Assembly (NCBI RefSeq): GCF_017356015.1
Contig: NZ_JAFIQV010000013.1
Location: 62,001 to 126,000 of the forward strand
Source: Azospirillum sp. SYSU D00513
GTDB taxonomy: Bacteria; Pseudomonadota; Alphaproteobacteria; Azospirillales; Azospirillaceae
DNA: 64,000 nt
Direction of reading: 5' to 3'
The position numbers and the translations under genes were made by a program. Shown here piece after piece: positions 24,269 through 33,252 of the stretch. Numbering within the stretch: the first letter of the stretch is position 1; each line of letters opens with the position of its first letter. The notes beneath the pieces are model-generated. The model had not been told where the DNA came from and did no database searches. It was given only the letters and a program-made list of their open reading frames with translations.

Positions 24269-26044
24269 TCATGCCGTGGCGCCGCGCACCGGCAGGACGA
24301 CGCGGAAGGTGGAGCCGGCGCCCGGCTCGCTGTCCACGTCGATGGCCCCTCCGTGGAGTTGGACGACCTGCTGGACCGTGTGCAGGCCGATGCCCGTGCC
24401 GGGCACGCCGACGGAGCCCGCCCCCCGGAAGAAGCGGTCGAACAGCCGCGGGATCTCGTTCTCGGCGATGCCGCAGCCGTTGTCAACGACCTCGACGACC
24501 GCCATCGGCCCATCCTTGCCTCCGCGGATCGTCACCGAAGGGGAGGCGCCCGCGTATTTGACAGCGTTGTTGACGAGGTTTGAGAAGACCAGCCCGAGCA
24601 GGTTGGCGTCGCCGGAGAGATGGGACGGCAGACCGTCCAGTTCCAGCTCGAACCGGTTGCCGGGATGGGTCACCTGGAAGGGGCGGACGACGTCGCGCAG
24701 CAGCGCCGGCAGATCCACCTGGCGGCGTTCCAGCACCAGCGTGCCGGATTGCAGCCGCTCGTCCGTCAGGTGCGCCTCGATCAGGCCGGTCAGCCGCTGC
24801 ACGCTGGTGCGGATGACGGAGAGCCGTTCCAGCATATCCGGGTCGATCCGCTCCGCCCGGAAGCCCAGCATCTGGGCGGCGCTGTCGATGATGGCCAGAG
24901 GCGTGCGGAATTCGTGCGAGACCATGGCGAGGAACTGGCGCTGGTTGTCGCCCGCCGCCAGTTCGCGCTCGAGCGCGCGCTCCACCCGCTCCTTCGCCGC
25001 GACGAGGGCCACCTGGTTGGCCGCCAGCTCCGCCGTCCGGTCGCCGACGCGCTGCTCCAGGGACTGGTTCAGCGCGATCAGGTCCTCGTAAAGGCAGACA
25101 TTGTCGAAGCCGATGGCGATGCGGTTGCAGAACAGCTCCAGCAGCCGGTGGTCGTCCGCGCTGTAGGGTTCCGGCCGTTCCAGCAGGAAGACCGTCACCC
25201 CATGCTCACGCGTTCGGAAGACCAGCACGCAGCGGTCGCCCGAATAGGCGCTTTCCTGGCTTTCGAAAGCCAGTGCGACGTCCGCCGCCAGGGATGCCGG
25301 CAAGGCCTCGGTGGCGGGCAGCCCGGCGAGGGGCGAATGGCGGCCGGTGGCGGCGACGATGCTGATGCGCCTCACCCCGTCGCCCGACACCACCTCGCGG
25401 CAGGCGACGGTCGAGCCGGCGCAAGGCTGCGCCAGCCCGTGATCGACGACCCGGCCGAGCTGGTTCACCAGCCCCTCGACCAGCCCGCGCATGGACCGCT
25501 TCTCGAAGAGGGCCGAGGAGACGGACAGGATGCGCTCCAGCGCCTGCCGGTGCCGCTCAATGGTGACGATGTCGCGCCATGCCCGCAGTGCGCTGACCAG
25601 GGCGGTGAAGAGGCGCTGCGCGGTCAGCTCGCTCTTGCTCTTGTAATCGTTGATGTCGTAGGCGACGACCACGTCCCGCTCCGGCGCCTGGCCCGGCTGG
25701 CCGGTGCGCAAGATGATGCGCATGCGGGTGTTGCCCATCACGTCGCGGATGTGGCGGACAAGCCGCAGGCCCGCGTCGTCCGTTTCCATGACGACGTCGA
25801 GCAGGGCGACGGGGATCTCTGGGCGGCCGGCAAGGACGGATTGCGCCTCCGCCGCGGACAGCGCGCTCACGATCTCGAAGCGGCGCCCGTCGAACTCGAA
25901 GTCGCGCAGCAGCACGGCGGTCATCGCGTGCACCTGCGGGTCGTCGTCCACCACCAGGATGGTCCAGGGCTCCGCCTGCCCTTCGGCGGCCGACTGTTCC
26001 TCCTCGGCGTCCGGCCGGAACAGCAGATCGTCGTCCATCCTCAT
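24269..26044 (-). CDS. REC-DUF3369-histidine kinase, operon leader
   Basis: 591 residues. An N-terminal receiver (about 25-155; acidic D33-D35, phospho-acceptor D83 in ALLDVVMETDD) is followed by a GAF-like DUF3369 domain (about 190-345), a short coiled coil, HisKA with H377 in VSHEFRTPLA, and an ATPase domain (NLVNNAVKYAG, DNGCGIAENE, GTGIGLHTV). A receiver at the N-terminus lets an upstream kinase control it. Start is ATG 26044 with GGAG 7 nt before. It is the first gene of a run with the SiaB-like, SiaC-like and coiled-coil kinase genes. Confidence 0.92.
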   Translation of the reverse strand: MRMDDDLLFRPDAEEEQSAAEGQAEPWTILVVDDDPQVHAMTAVLLRDFEFDGRRFEIVSALSAAEAQSVLAGRPEIPVALLDVVMETDDAGLRLVRHIRDVMGNTRMRIILRTGQPGQAPERDVVVAYDINDYKSKSELTAQRLFTALVSALRAWRDIVTIERHRQALERILSVSSALFEKRSMRGLVEGLVNQLGRVVDHGLAQPCAGSTVACREVVSGDGVRRISIVAATGRHSPLAGLPATEALPASLAADVALAFESQESAYSGDRCVLVFRTREHGVTVFLLERPEPYSADDHRLLELFCNRIAIGFDNVCLYEDLIALNQSLEQRVGDRTAELAANQVALVAAKERVERALERELAAGDNQRQFLAMVSHEFRTPLAIIDSAAQMLGFRAERIDPDMLERLSVIRTSVQRLTGLIEAHLTDERLQSGTLVLERRQVDLPALLRDVVRPFQVTHPGNRFELELDGLPSHLSGDANLLGLVFSNLVNNAVKYAGASPSVTIRGGKDGPMAVVEVVDNGCGIAENEIPRLFDRFFRGAGSVGVPGTGIGLHTVQQVVQLHGGAIDVDSEPGAGSTFRVVLPVRGATA

Positions 26045-26310
26045 TGCGTTCTCCAACGGTCCCTTCTCGACGGCCTCTCGCGCGCAGACCAATGCAACCA
26101 AGGAATACCGCCTCGCGCGGCTTTGGGAAGCCGATTCTTGGAGACACCCCGCAGATGACACAATTTATTGCGAACTGTCGGAAACCTCGCGCGGCGCGGC
26201 GCATGTTGCCACCATTCCTTGCGATTGTTGCGTGTCCAGCGCGGCTCCGGTCGCATAGATTGGACTCTCAGGCAAGAGGCTCGAATCGACGGGCGCGGGA
26301 GGGCGGCGGA

Positions 26311-27336
26311 ATGCAGCGGAGCGACATGATGACGGGACAGTACGAACCGGTCCGCCGGCTTCTGCTCCGCCTCGACCGCCAGTTGCAGATGCGGCTGTTC
26401 GACCGGATCGCCGCAGGCGACCCCGATCCGGACGCGGAGCCCGCGGGCTCCGCCGTGGCTCCGGTGACGGGCATGCTCCTCGACCTGCTGGCCGGCCGCC
26501 GTCAGGAGCATGCGCGGCGGCTCTGGACGGACTGGTTCGAGCCGGTGATCCAGCGCGACCTCCGGCCTCTCGCCGCTTCCCGCCGCCTGCCCGGCTGCGT
26601 CCACGTGCTCGACGTCTCGGCCTGCTGGTTGGCGCTCTCCCGTGCCATGATGGCGACCGTGGCCGACATCCAGTACCGCGCAGCGGCCATGGCCCGGCAC
26701 ATGCCGCTGGACCGGGTGCTCGTCTCGGAGGAAGCGCTGGCTTGGGCGGAAACGCTGCGCCGCGCGAGCCTGGCCGAACTCCAGGCGATGCGGCGTTCGC
26801 CCGCGCGTCTGGCGGCTTTTCTCAGCGTGGTGAACGCGGAGCGCGCCGGCCTGACCGCGCGGCTCGTTCCGGTGGCGCGCGCCTTCGAGGCCGCGGACCT
26901 CCAGGACATCGCCGCCGTCCTGGAACATGCGCCGGCGCTCCGCGCCTTCCGGCGCAACGCCGGCACGCTGGCGCCCGACGTCTTGCAGGCCGAACTCGCG
27001 CGCGCCCTGGAATCCGGAACGGTCGCACTGGAAGCGGTGGCGCTCTACGCCGCCGCCGGCCTGCACGCGCGCGGAGAGCCTTCGCTCGCGGCGCGCCTGT
27101 CGGCGCTTCTGCCGCTGCCGCTCGTCGAGGAAGCGGCATCGGTCTGCCGCCGGGAAAGTTCGGCGGAGCCGGGCGGGATGGAGGCGGACGGAGCCCCGGT
27201 GGGCAGCGCCGTCGCTCGCTGCGGCTCCACCCCCGCCGGCGACGCCCCGCTTTCGCCCGAAGAAGCCGCCCTCGTAGGGCGTTCGCTTGCCAGGATCGCG
27301 GAAGCCCTGTCCGGCACCACCCCGTTCCGGCGATAA
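26311..27336 (+). CDS. unknown helical protein
   Basis: About 341 residues, helical, Ala/Arg/Leu-rich, no signal peptide or membrane segment. Segments: RRLLLRLDRQLQMRLFDRIA at the start, ARRLWTDWFEPVIQRDLRPL, then helices to residue 260; the last 75 residues are Gly/Pro/Ser-rich. GGGAGGGCGGCGGA directly precedes ATG 26311. No family recognised. The RRLWTDWFEPVI segment loosely resembles RRVIEPVWRIVR in the unknown protein at 17119-18540, which may be chance. It is divergent from the kinase operon. Confidence 0.7.
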   Translation: MQRSDMMTGQYEPVRRLLLRLDRQLQMRLFDRIAAGDPDPDAEPAGSAVAPVTGMLLDLLAGRRQEHARRLWTDWFEPVIQRDLRPLAASRRLPGCVHVLDVSACWLALSRAMMATVADIQYRAAAMARHMPLDRVLVSEEALAWAETLRRASLAELQAMRRSPARLAAFLSVVNAERAGLTARLVPVARAFEAADLQDIAAVLEHAPALRAFRRNAGTLAPDVLQAELARALESGTVALEAVALYAAAGLHARGEPSLAARLSALLPLPLVEEAASVCRRESSAEPGGMEADGAPVGSAVARCGSTPAGDAPLSPEEAALVGRSLARIAEALSGTTPFRR

Positions 27337-27355
27337 TCCGTACGGACGCGGACGC

Positions 27356-27385
27356 TTGACCCGGACGCCGCGCCTCTCACATAAG
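27356..27385 (+). promoter_or_regulatory. sigma-70-like promoter of the riboswitch-sugE transcript
   Basis: TTGACC (27356-27361) is followed, 18 nt later, by CATAAG (27380-27385). A start about 7 nt further on would place the first hairpin of the riboswitch near the 5' end of the RNA. Confidence 0.45.
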
Positions 27386-27400
27386 AAAGCCAGCCCACCC

Positions 27401-27450
27401 GCGAGGACGACCTCGCCCAGCCACGGGGGATCGGCGGGGACGACCCTGCC
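27401..27450 (+). ncRNA. guanidine-II (mini-ykkC) riboswitch
   Basis: Two hairpins both capped by the ACGA tetraloop: stem GCGAGG/CCTCGC (27401-27406, 27411-27416) with loop 27407-27410, and stem GGCGGGG/CCCTGCC (27433-27439, 27444-27450) with loop 27440-27443 and one G-U pair. A 16-nt linker joins them. Two tandem ACGR-loop hairpins are the full signature of the guanidine-II riboswitch, in which the loops kiss through CG pairs and each binds guanidinium. The second hairpin ends 20 nt before the sugE ATG, placing control at translation. Guanidine-II switches commonly govern SMR guanidinium exporters. Confidence 0.88.
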
Positions 27451-27470
27451 TTTTGCCGGGATGTGGCACC

Positions 27471-27788
27471 ATGGCCTGGGTCTATCTTTTCATCGCCGGA
27501 CTTCTCGAAATCGTCTGGGCGATCGGCTTGAAGCACACCGACGGATTCTCGAAGCTCGCTCCGACGGCTGTGACGGTCACCGCCATGCTGGCGAGCGTCC
27601 TGCTGCTCGGCCTTTCCCTCAAGACCCTGCCGATCGGCACCGCCTACGCGGTGTGGAGCGGAATCGGGATCGTCGGCACGGCCCTGACGGGCATCCTGCT
27701 GTATGGGGAAGCGGCCGACGCGCTGCGGATCGGCTGCATGGCGATGATCATCGCCGGGATTGCCGGGCTGAAGCTCCTGACGCATTGA
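27471..27788 (+). CDS. sugE: SugE/Gdx-type small multidrug-resistance exporter (guanidinium)
   Basis: 105 residues, four hydrophobic helices, the usual SMR length. Features: AWVYLFIAGLLEIVWAIGLK with the essential Glu in LLEIVWA (residue 13 region), then TLPIGTAYAVWSGIGIVGTA and a final helix ending GIAGLKLLTH. The GLLEIVWAIGLK motif marks the SugE/Gdx subgroup, known to export guanidinium with proton antiport, rather than the EmrE subgroup. The riboswitch just upstream supports that substrate. ATG 27471 is chosen; an earlier start (27453) would fall just after the second hairpin. Confidence 0.94.
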   Translation: MAWVYLFIAGLLEIVWAIGLKHTDGFSKLAPTAVTVTAMLASVLLLGLSLKTLPIGTAYAVWSGIGIVGTALTGILLYGEAADALRIGCMAMIIAGIAGLKLLTH

Positions 27789-27848
27789 GGCTTCCGGCCG
27801 CTTCTGGCACAAGGCGGCTGGCTGTCTAGCGCGGCTGACCGGCGCTTC

Positions 27849-29246
<1,398 letters not shown>

Positions 29247-29274
29247 GAAAAGATCCGGTTTTGTTAGGGCGCTA

Positions 29275-29688
29275 TCAGGCCACAAACTTCTGAACGGTTT
29301 CTAAAAACTTCAAAACCGAGATGGGCTTCGCGATGTACTCCTCGCAGCCGCCCTCGCGGATCTTTTCCTCGTCGCCCCTCATCGCGAAGGCCGTGACGGC
29401 GATCACCGGGATCGACCGCAGCTCCGCGTCTTCCTTCAACCGCCGCGTGACCTCCAGCCCGGACACCTCCGGAAGCTGGATGTCCATGAGGATGAGGTTC
29501 GGCCGGTGCTGCCGCGCCAGTGACAGGGCGTCCAGACCATTGGCCGTCTGGATCGTCTCGTAACCATGCGCTTCCAGAAGGTCCTGAAAAAGCTTCATGT
29601 TCAACTCGTTGTCCTCGACGATGAGGACACGCTTCCCCGGCCTGTCTTCCGCCGCCACCATGGGCAGGCTATCCGCGTGGGCAGACAA
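29275..29688 (-). CDS. divK: DivK-type single-domain response regulator
   Basis: 137 residues, a lone receiver. Acidic residues E25/D26, phospho-acceptor D69 in [13 protein letters not shown], and [11 protein letters not shown] near the end match DivK, which relays PleC/DivJ signals in asymmetric division. The start is TTG 29688: GGAGG lies 7 nt before it, while the next in-frame ATG (29661) has none. It heads the divK-pleD operon. A near-match to the CtrA box lies about 110 bp upstream. The strong similarity and the pleD neighbour make the assignment firm. Confidence 0.93.
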   Translation of the reverse strand: MSAHADSLPMVAAEDRPGKRVLIVEDNELNMKLFQDLLEAHGYETIQTANGLDALSLARQHRPNLILMDIQLPEVSGLEVTRRLKEDAELRSIPVIAVTAFAMRGDEEKIREGGCEEYIAKPISVLKFLETVQKFVA

Positions 29689-29793
29689 TGGAACCCCTCC
29701 TTAGACTGGCCGTCCTGCCGGGACGGTATCAACTCCCGCCTCAGCTACGCGCATTGGGGGAGATACCTATCCTTTCTTCATAGATGCGGAGGG

Positions 29794-29808
29794 TTAATTT
29801 CTTATTAC
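29794..29808. promoter_or_regulatory. CtrA-like box upstream of divK
   Basis: TTAA-N7-TTAC (29794-29797, 29805-29808) matches the CtrA consensus TTAA-N7-TTAA at 7 of 8 positions in an AT-rich patch about 110 bp before the divK start. CtrA controls divK in Caulobacter. Confidence 0.45.
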
Positions 29809-29868
29809 CGAAAGGGGGTTCCCCATGAAATGCCAAGCTCCCGGTTGCCTCTCGCGCCTGCCCGGCGG

Positions 29869-30570
29869 TCAGGCCGCGCGGCGCATGGCCCGGCGCTCCC
29901 GCTTGTCTGCGTACATGCCGATGTCGGCGAGGCGCAGCACCTCCTCCTCCTGGTCCTCGGCGCCATAGGGCTGGATGCCGAGGGAGAAGCGGATGGGCAG
30001 TTCCACCCCGTTCCAGGCGGCGCGGGCATCGCGGGCGGCATCCGCGATCTGGCGCGCGCGGGCGGCGCCGGTGTCCGGGTCGGTGTTGGTCAGCAGAACC
30101 GCGAACTCGTCCCCGCCCAGCCGGGCCACCACGTCCGCCGCGCGGACGCTGCCGGCCAACAGCCGGGCGACCTTCCGCAGATAGGCGTCGCCGGCCAGAT
30201 GGCCGTGGGTGTCGTTGATGGCCTTGAAGCCGTCGAGATCGACCAGCATCAGGACCCCGCCGGCGGCATCGTTGCGCCGGGCCGCCGCCAGCTCGCGCCG
30301 GAAATGGCTCGCGAAGCCGCGGCGGTTCAGCAGACCGGTCAGCTCGTCCGTCATGCTGAGGCTTTCGAGATAGGCGATGCGCTCCTGCTGCAGGGCGATC
30401 ATCTCCCGCGCCTCGGCCAGCATGGCAAGCGCGTCGTCCAGAGGCCGCGCGGCCAGGGTGTCGGCCGACGCGGAGACGCCAGGATAGGGGAAGCCCGGCC
30501 AGGACGCGGAACGGGCGGCCTTGGCGACGGCGGACTTCTTCGACACCCGGACGGCTGCGCTGGCGCTCAT
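29869..30570 (-). CDS. stand-alone GGDEF diguanylate cyclase
   Basis: 233 residues. Residues about 40-70 form a short coiled coil that could mediate dimerisation; the GGDEF domain follows from LSMTDELTGLLNRRGF, with active site ARLGGDEFAVLL and inhibitory I-site RAAD five residues earlier. It should be active and product-inhibited, making c-di-GMP from two GTP. No sensor or membrane region. AGGAG lies about 9 nt before ATG 30570. It is separated from divK by 180 bp of AT-rich DNA and could be co-regulated with it. Confidence 0.93.
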   Translation of the reverse strand: MSASAAVRVSKKSAVAKAARSASWPGFPYPGVSASADTLAARPLDDALAMLAEAREMIALQQERIAYLESLSMTDELTGLLNRRGFASHFRRELAAARRNDAAGGVLMLVDLDGFKAINDTHGHLAGDAYLRKVARLLAGSVRAADVVARLGGDEFAVLLTNTDPDTGAARARQIADAARDARAAWNGVELPIRFSLGIQPYGAEDQEEEVLRLADIGMYADKRERRAMRRAA

Positions 30571-30790
30571 GGATCGGCTCCTCTTGCTCGGCGGAACGCT
30601 TCACCCACCACCGAGCAACGGCCATGCCAACGATCACCTCCCTGATTTTGCTCTATTTTTCTTGGACGGCCCGACTGGTGCCGCAGTCCCTGCCCGGCAG
30701 GTTTTTCCCCGCCGGCCGCCCAGGCCGGAAAATATGACCAGGACGGGCGGGTCGGAACGGAGCCGGGCGGGACGGAAGGCGGCCGCCGGC

Positions 30791-31771
30791 TCAGGCCACT
30801 TGGTCGGGAGGAGCGGCGCCTGCGAAGAAGGCGTCGAGGTTGTCCAGTGCCCGGAACCCCATGGCGTTGCGGGTTTCGATGGTGGCGCTGCCGAGATGGG
30901 GCAGCAGGAAGCAGTTGGGGAGGGTGCGGTAACCGGGATGCAATTTGGGTTCGTTCTCGAACACGTCGAGCCCGGCTGCCCGCAGCCGCCCCGACTTGAG
31001 TGCTGCGATCACCGCCTCGTCGTCGATCACGCTGCCCCGCGCCGTGTTGACCACGATGGCGCCCGGCGGCAGCTTCCCGATGCGCTCCGCGTTCAGCCAG
31101 TGGTGCGTGTCGGGCGATGCCGGGAAATGGAGCGACAGCACATCGCACACCTCCAGCATCGCTTCCGGATCGGCGTGGAAGACCGCGCCCGATTCGAATT
31201 CGGCCGGCAGGCGACGGCGGTTGCTGTAGTGGATCGCCATGCCGAAGGCGCGGGCGCGCTGGGCCACCGCGCGGCCGATCCGGCCCATGCCGACGATGCC
31301 CAGGCGCTTGCCCCCGAGATGCGTCCCCAGGAGCTGGGTCGGCTTCCAGCCGGTCCAGGCGCCGTCGCGGATCATCCGCTCGCCCTCCGACGCGCGGCGG
31401 GCCGCACCGAGCATGAGCAGGAGCGCTATGTCCGCGGTGGCGTCGGTCAGCACGTCGGGCGTGTTGGTCACCAGGATGCCACGCGCCTTCGCCGCCTGCA
31501 CGTCGATGTGGTCGGTGCCGACGGAGAAGGTCGCGATGATGCGGACGGAATCCGGCAGGGCGGCGATCGTCTCGGCACCCATCCGGTCGCCCGCCACGCA
31601 CAGGATCGCGTCGGCGCCCTCGGCCCGCGCGGCGATCGCGGCACCGGCCAATGCTTCGTCGGACGGGTCCTGGCGGACGTCGTATCCACCCGCCGCGCGG
31701 GCCTCCACATCCTCGGGCAGGCGGCGGGTGATCAGCAGGACGGGGCGACGGGCGCCGCTCTGGTCGGGCAT
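30791..31771 (-). CDS. D-2-hydroxyacid dehydrogenase, glyoxylate/hydroxypyruvate reductase type
   Basis: 326 residues. NAD(P) motif GIVGMGRIGRAVAQRARAFG lies in the middle; catalytic Arg in VVNTARGSVID, Glu in GLDVFENEP and His in LLPHLGSATIE are all present. The VTNTPDVLTDATADIALLLM segment is typical. Such enzymes reduce glyoxylate or hydroxypyruvate. NADPH or NADH preference is not clear; NRR after the second strand (HYSNRRRL) hints at NADPH. Start ATG 31771, with AAGGAC upstream, removes 40 spurious residues of the longer open frame. Confidence 0.9.
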   Translation of the reverse strand: MPDQSGARRPVLLITRRLPEDVEARAAGGYDVRQDPSDEALAGAAIAARAEGADAILCVAGDRMGAETIAALPDSVRIIATFSVGTDHIDVQAAKARGILVTNTPDVLTDATADIALLLMLGAARRASEGERMIRDGAWTGWKPTQLLGTHLGGKRLGIVGMGRIGRAVAQRARAFGMAIHYSNRRRLPAEFESGAVFHADPEAMLEVCDVLSLHFPASPDTHHWLNAERIGKLPPGAIVVNTARGSVIDDEAVIAALKSGRLRAAGLDVFENEPKLHPGYRTLPNCFLLPHLGSATIETRNAMGFRALDNLDAFFAGAAPPDQVA

Positions 31772-31897
31772 GGGTGAGGTCCTTCGCAAGTCGATGGCGG
31801 GGATCAGGGTTGCCTGGATGGATACAGGAAAAGGCGCCGGGGGTCTTCCGAACGGCCGGTGAAACACCCATAATCCAAAGCGAGACTTCAATCATCC

Positions 31898-32776
31898 GTG
31901 GATGTCGAACCCGTGGCCCTGCCGAACCGCCGATCCGCCGCCCGCCTCGCCGCCTCCCTGGCCATCGGCACGCTGCTGACCACCGCCATGGCACCCGCGG
32001 TCCCCTCGCCCGCGCTGGCGGCCGGACCGGCTGCCGGCGGCATCCAGCCGCACCGCGCGGTCTACGCCATGTCCCTGATGTCGGCGCGCAACGGCTCCAA
32101 CGTGTCCAACGTCAGCGGCCAAATGAGCTTCGAATGGGACGACGCCTGCGACGGCTGGACGACCGAGCAGCGGTTCCAACTCCGCTTCGCCTATGCCGAA
32201 GGCGAAGAGATGAACATGACCACCCATTACGTGACGTGGGAGGCGAAGGACGGGTCGCGCTACCGCTTCAACGTCCGCAAGACGATGAACGGCGAAGGGG
32301 ACGAGGAGGTGAGCGGCACCGCCCAGCTGTCCAAGGACGGAACCGGCAAGGCCGCCTTCACCAAGCCGGAGGCCAAGCAGATCCCTCTTCCCGCCGGCAC
32401 CATGTTCCCGTCCGCTCACACGCTGGCCATCCTGGACAAGGCGCAGGAAGGAGAGAATTTCTTCACCCGCACCATCTTCGACGGCGCCGAGGACGAGGGC
32501 GTCACCGAAGTGAGCGCCGTGATCGGCAAGCCGGCGCAGCCCAACCAGACGACCCGCGACAAGGCCGGCAACGCCCTGAAGCTCGACGGGCAGACCAGCC
32601 TGCCCGTGCGCATGGCCTTCTTCCCGAGCGACAGCGATTCCGCCCAGCCGGAATATGAGATGGGGCTCCACCTGCTGCGCAACGGCATCGCTGAATCCAT
32701 GCAGATCGACTATGGCGACTTCGCCGTGAAGGGTGTGCTGGAAAGCCTGGAGCCACTGCCGCGCACCGGCTGCTGA
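31898..32776 (+). CDS. eipB: EipB-like periplasmic envelope-integrity protein (DUF1849)
   Basis: 292 residues with an N-terminal signal peptide ending near PSPALA. The mature part matches the EipB/DUF1849 family: ECH-type start HRAVYAMSLMSARNGSNVS, the conserved DDACDGW motif and a C-terminal Cys (PRTGC). In Brucella EipB these two cysteines form a disulfide that stabilises a spiral beta fold, and loss sensitises cells to envelope stress. The likely start is GTG 31898; a second GTG at 31913 is possible. The divergent dehydrogenase gene begins 126 bp upstream. Confidence 0.85.
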   Translation: MDVEPVALPNRRSAARLAASLAIGTLLTTAMAPAVPSPALAAGPAAGGIQPHRAVYAMSLMSARNGSNVSNVSGQMSFEWDDACDGWTTEQRFQLRFAYAEGEEMNMTTHYVTWEAKDGSRYRFNVRKTMNGEGDEEVSGTAQLSKDGTGKAAFTKPEAKQIPLPAGTMFPSAHTLAILDKAQEGENFFTRTIFDGAEDEGVTEVSAVIGKPAQPNQTTRDKAGNALKLDGQTSLPVRMAFFPSDSDSAQPEYEMGLHLLRNGIAESMQIDYGDFAVKGVLESLEPLPRTGC

Positions 32777-32909
32777 CGGCGGCGGTTCCTGCGGGCTATC
32801 CCTGCCAGGAAATTCACGCTCTGTTGATGAAGATCGGGCAAGCTGCGAACAAGTTGCGCGGCGCCCGGAGTAGCCGCGCGGAACATCATCCGCCGCGAAA
32901 GGCTGGGCC

Positions 32910-33128
32910 ATGAGCAAGAAGAGAGTCGAGATCGGTCAGGTCTTCCAGTCCGTGGGGTCGCCGAACGGCCGGACTTGGCGCGTCAGGTCCACCCGCACGC
33001 TTTACGGCATCCTGCATGCGGAACTCGTCAGCACCGAGGACGAGGGCGACGCGAAAACGCTGAGCTGCCTGATCCTGGCGGATTCGAGCCACTACCGCCG
33101 CATCGAGGCGCAGGGCGCGGCGGTCTGA
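32910..33128 (+). CDS. small unknown protein
   Basis: 72 residues, basic, with no signal peptide. The sequence has short strands (VEIGQVFQSVGSPNGRTWRV, TLYGILHAELVS) and ends SHYRRIEAQGAAV, compatible with a small beta-barrel. AAGG lies about 9 nt before the ATG. It is followed by a strong terminator, supporting a real gene. I recognise no family; similar small proteins occur in Azospirillum and relatives, by recollection only. Confidence 0.7.
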   Translation: MSKKRVEIGQVFQSVGSPNGRTWRVRSTRTLYGILHAELVSTEDEGDAKTLSCLILADSSHYRRIEAQGAAV

Positions 33129-33192
33129 GGGCGGCCTTCCCTCCCCCTTTCGGGACGGGAAGCGACCCTCCCGCGGCCGGTCACGCCGCAAA

Positions 33193-33228
33193 GAGAAAGC
33201 CCCCGCCGGTGACGGCGGGGGCTTTCTC
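33193..33228. terminator. bidirectional terminator between the 72-residue gene and aspS
   Basis: A perfect 16-bp stem, GAGAAAGCCCCCGCCG (33193-33208) and its complement (33213-33228), with loop GTGA. It lies between convergent genes and has A/T-rich arm ends on both sides. Confidence 0.8.
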
Positions 33229-33252
33229 GTTCGGTCAGCTTACTGCCCCGGC

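Noticed and set aside
26311-27336. Homology between this unknown protein and that at 17119-18540
   Set aside because: Only a short segment around EPV is similar by eye; not enough to call paralogy without a profile search.
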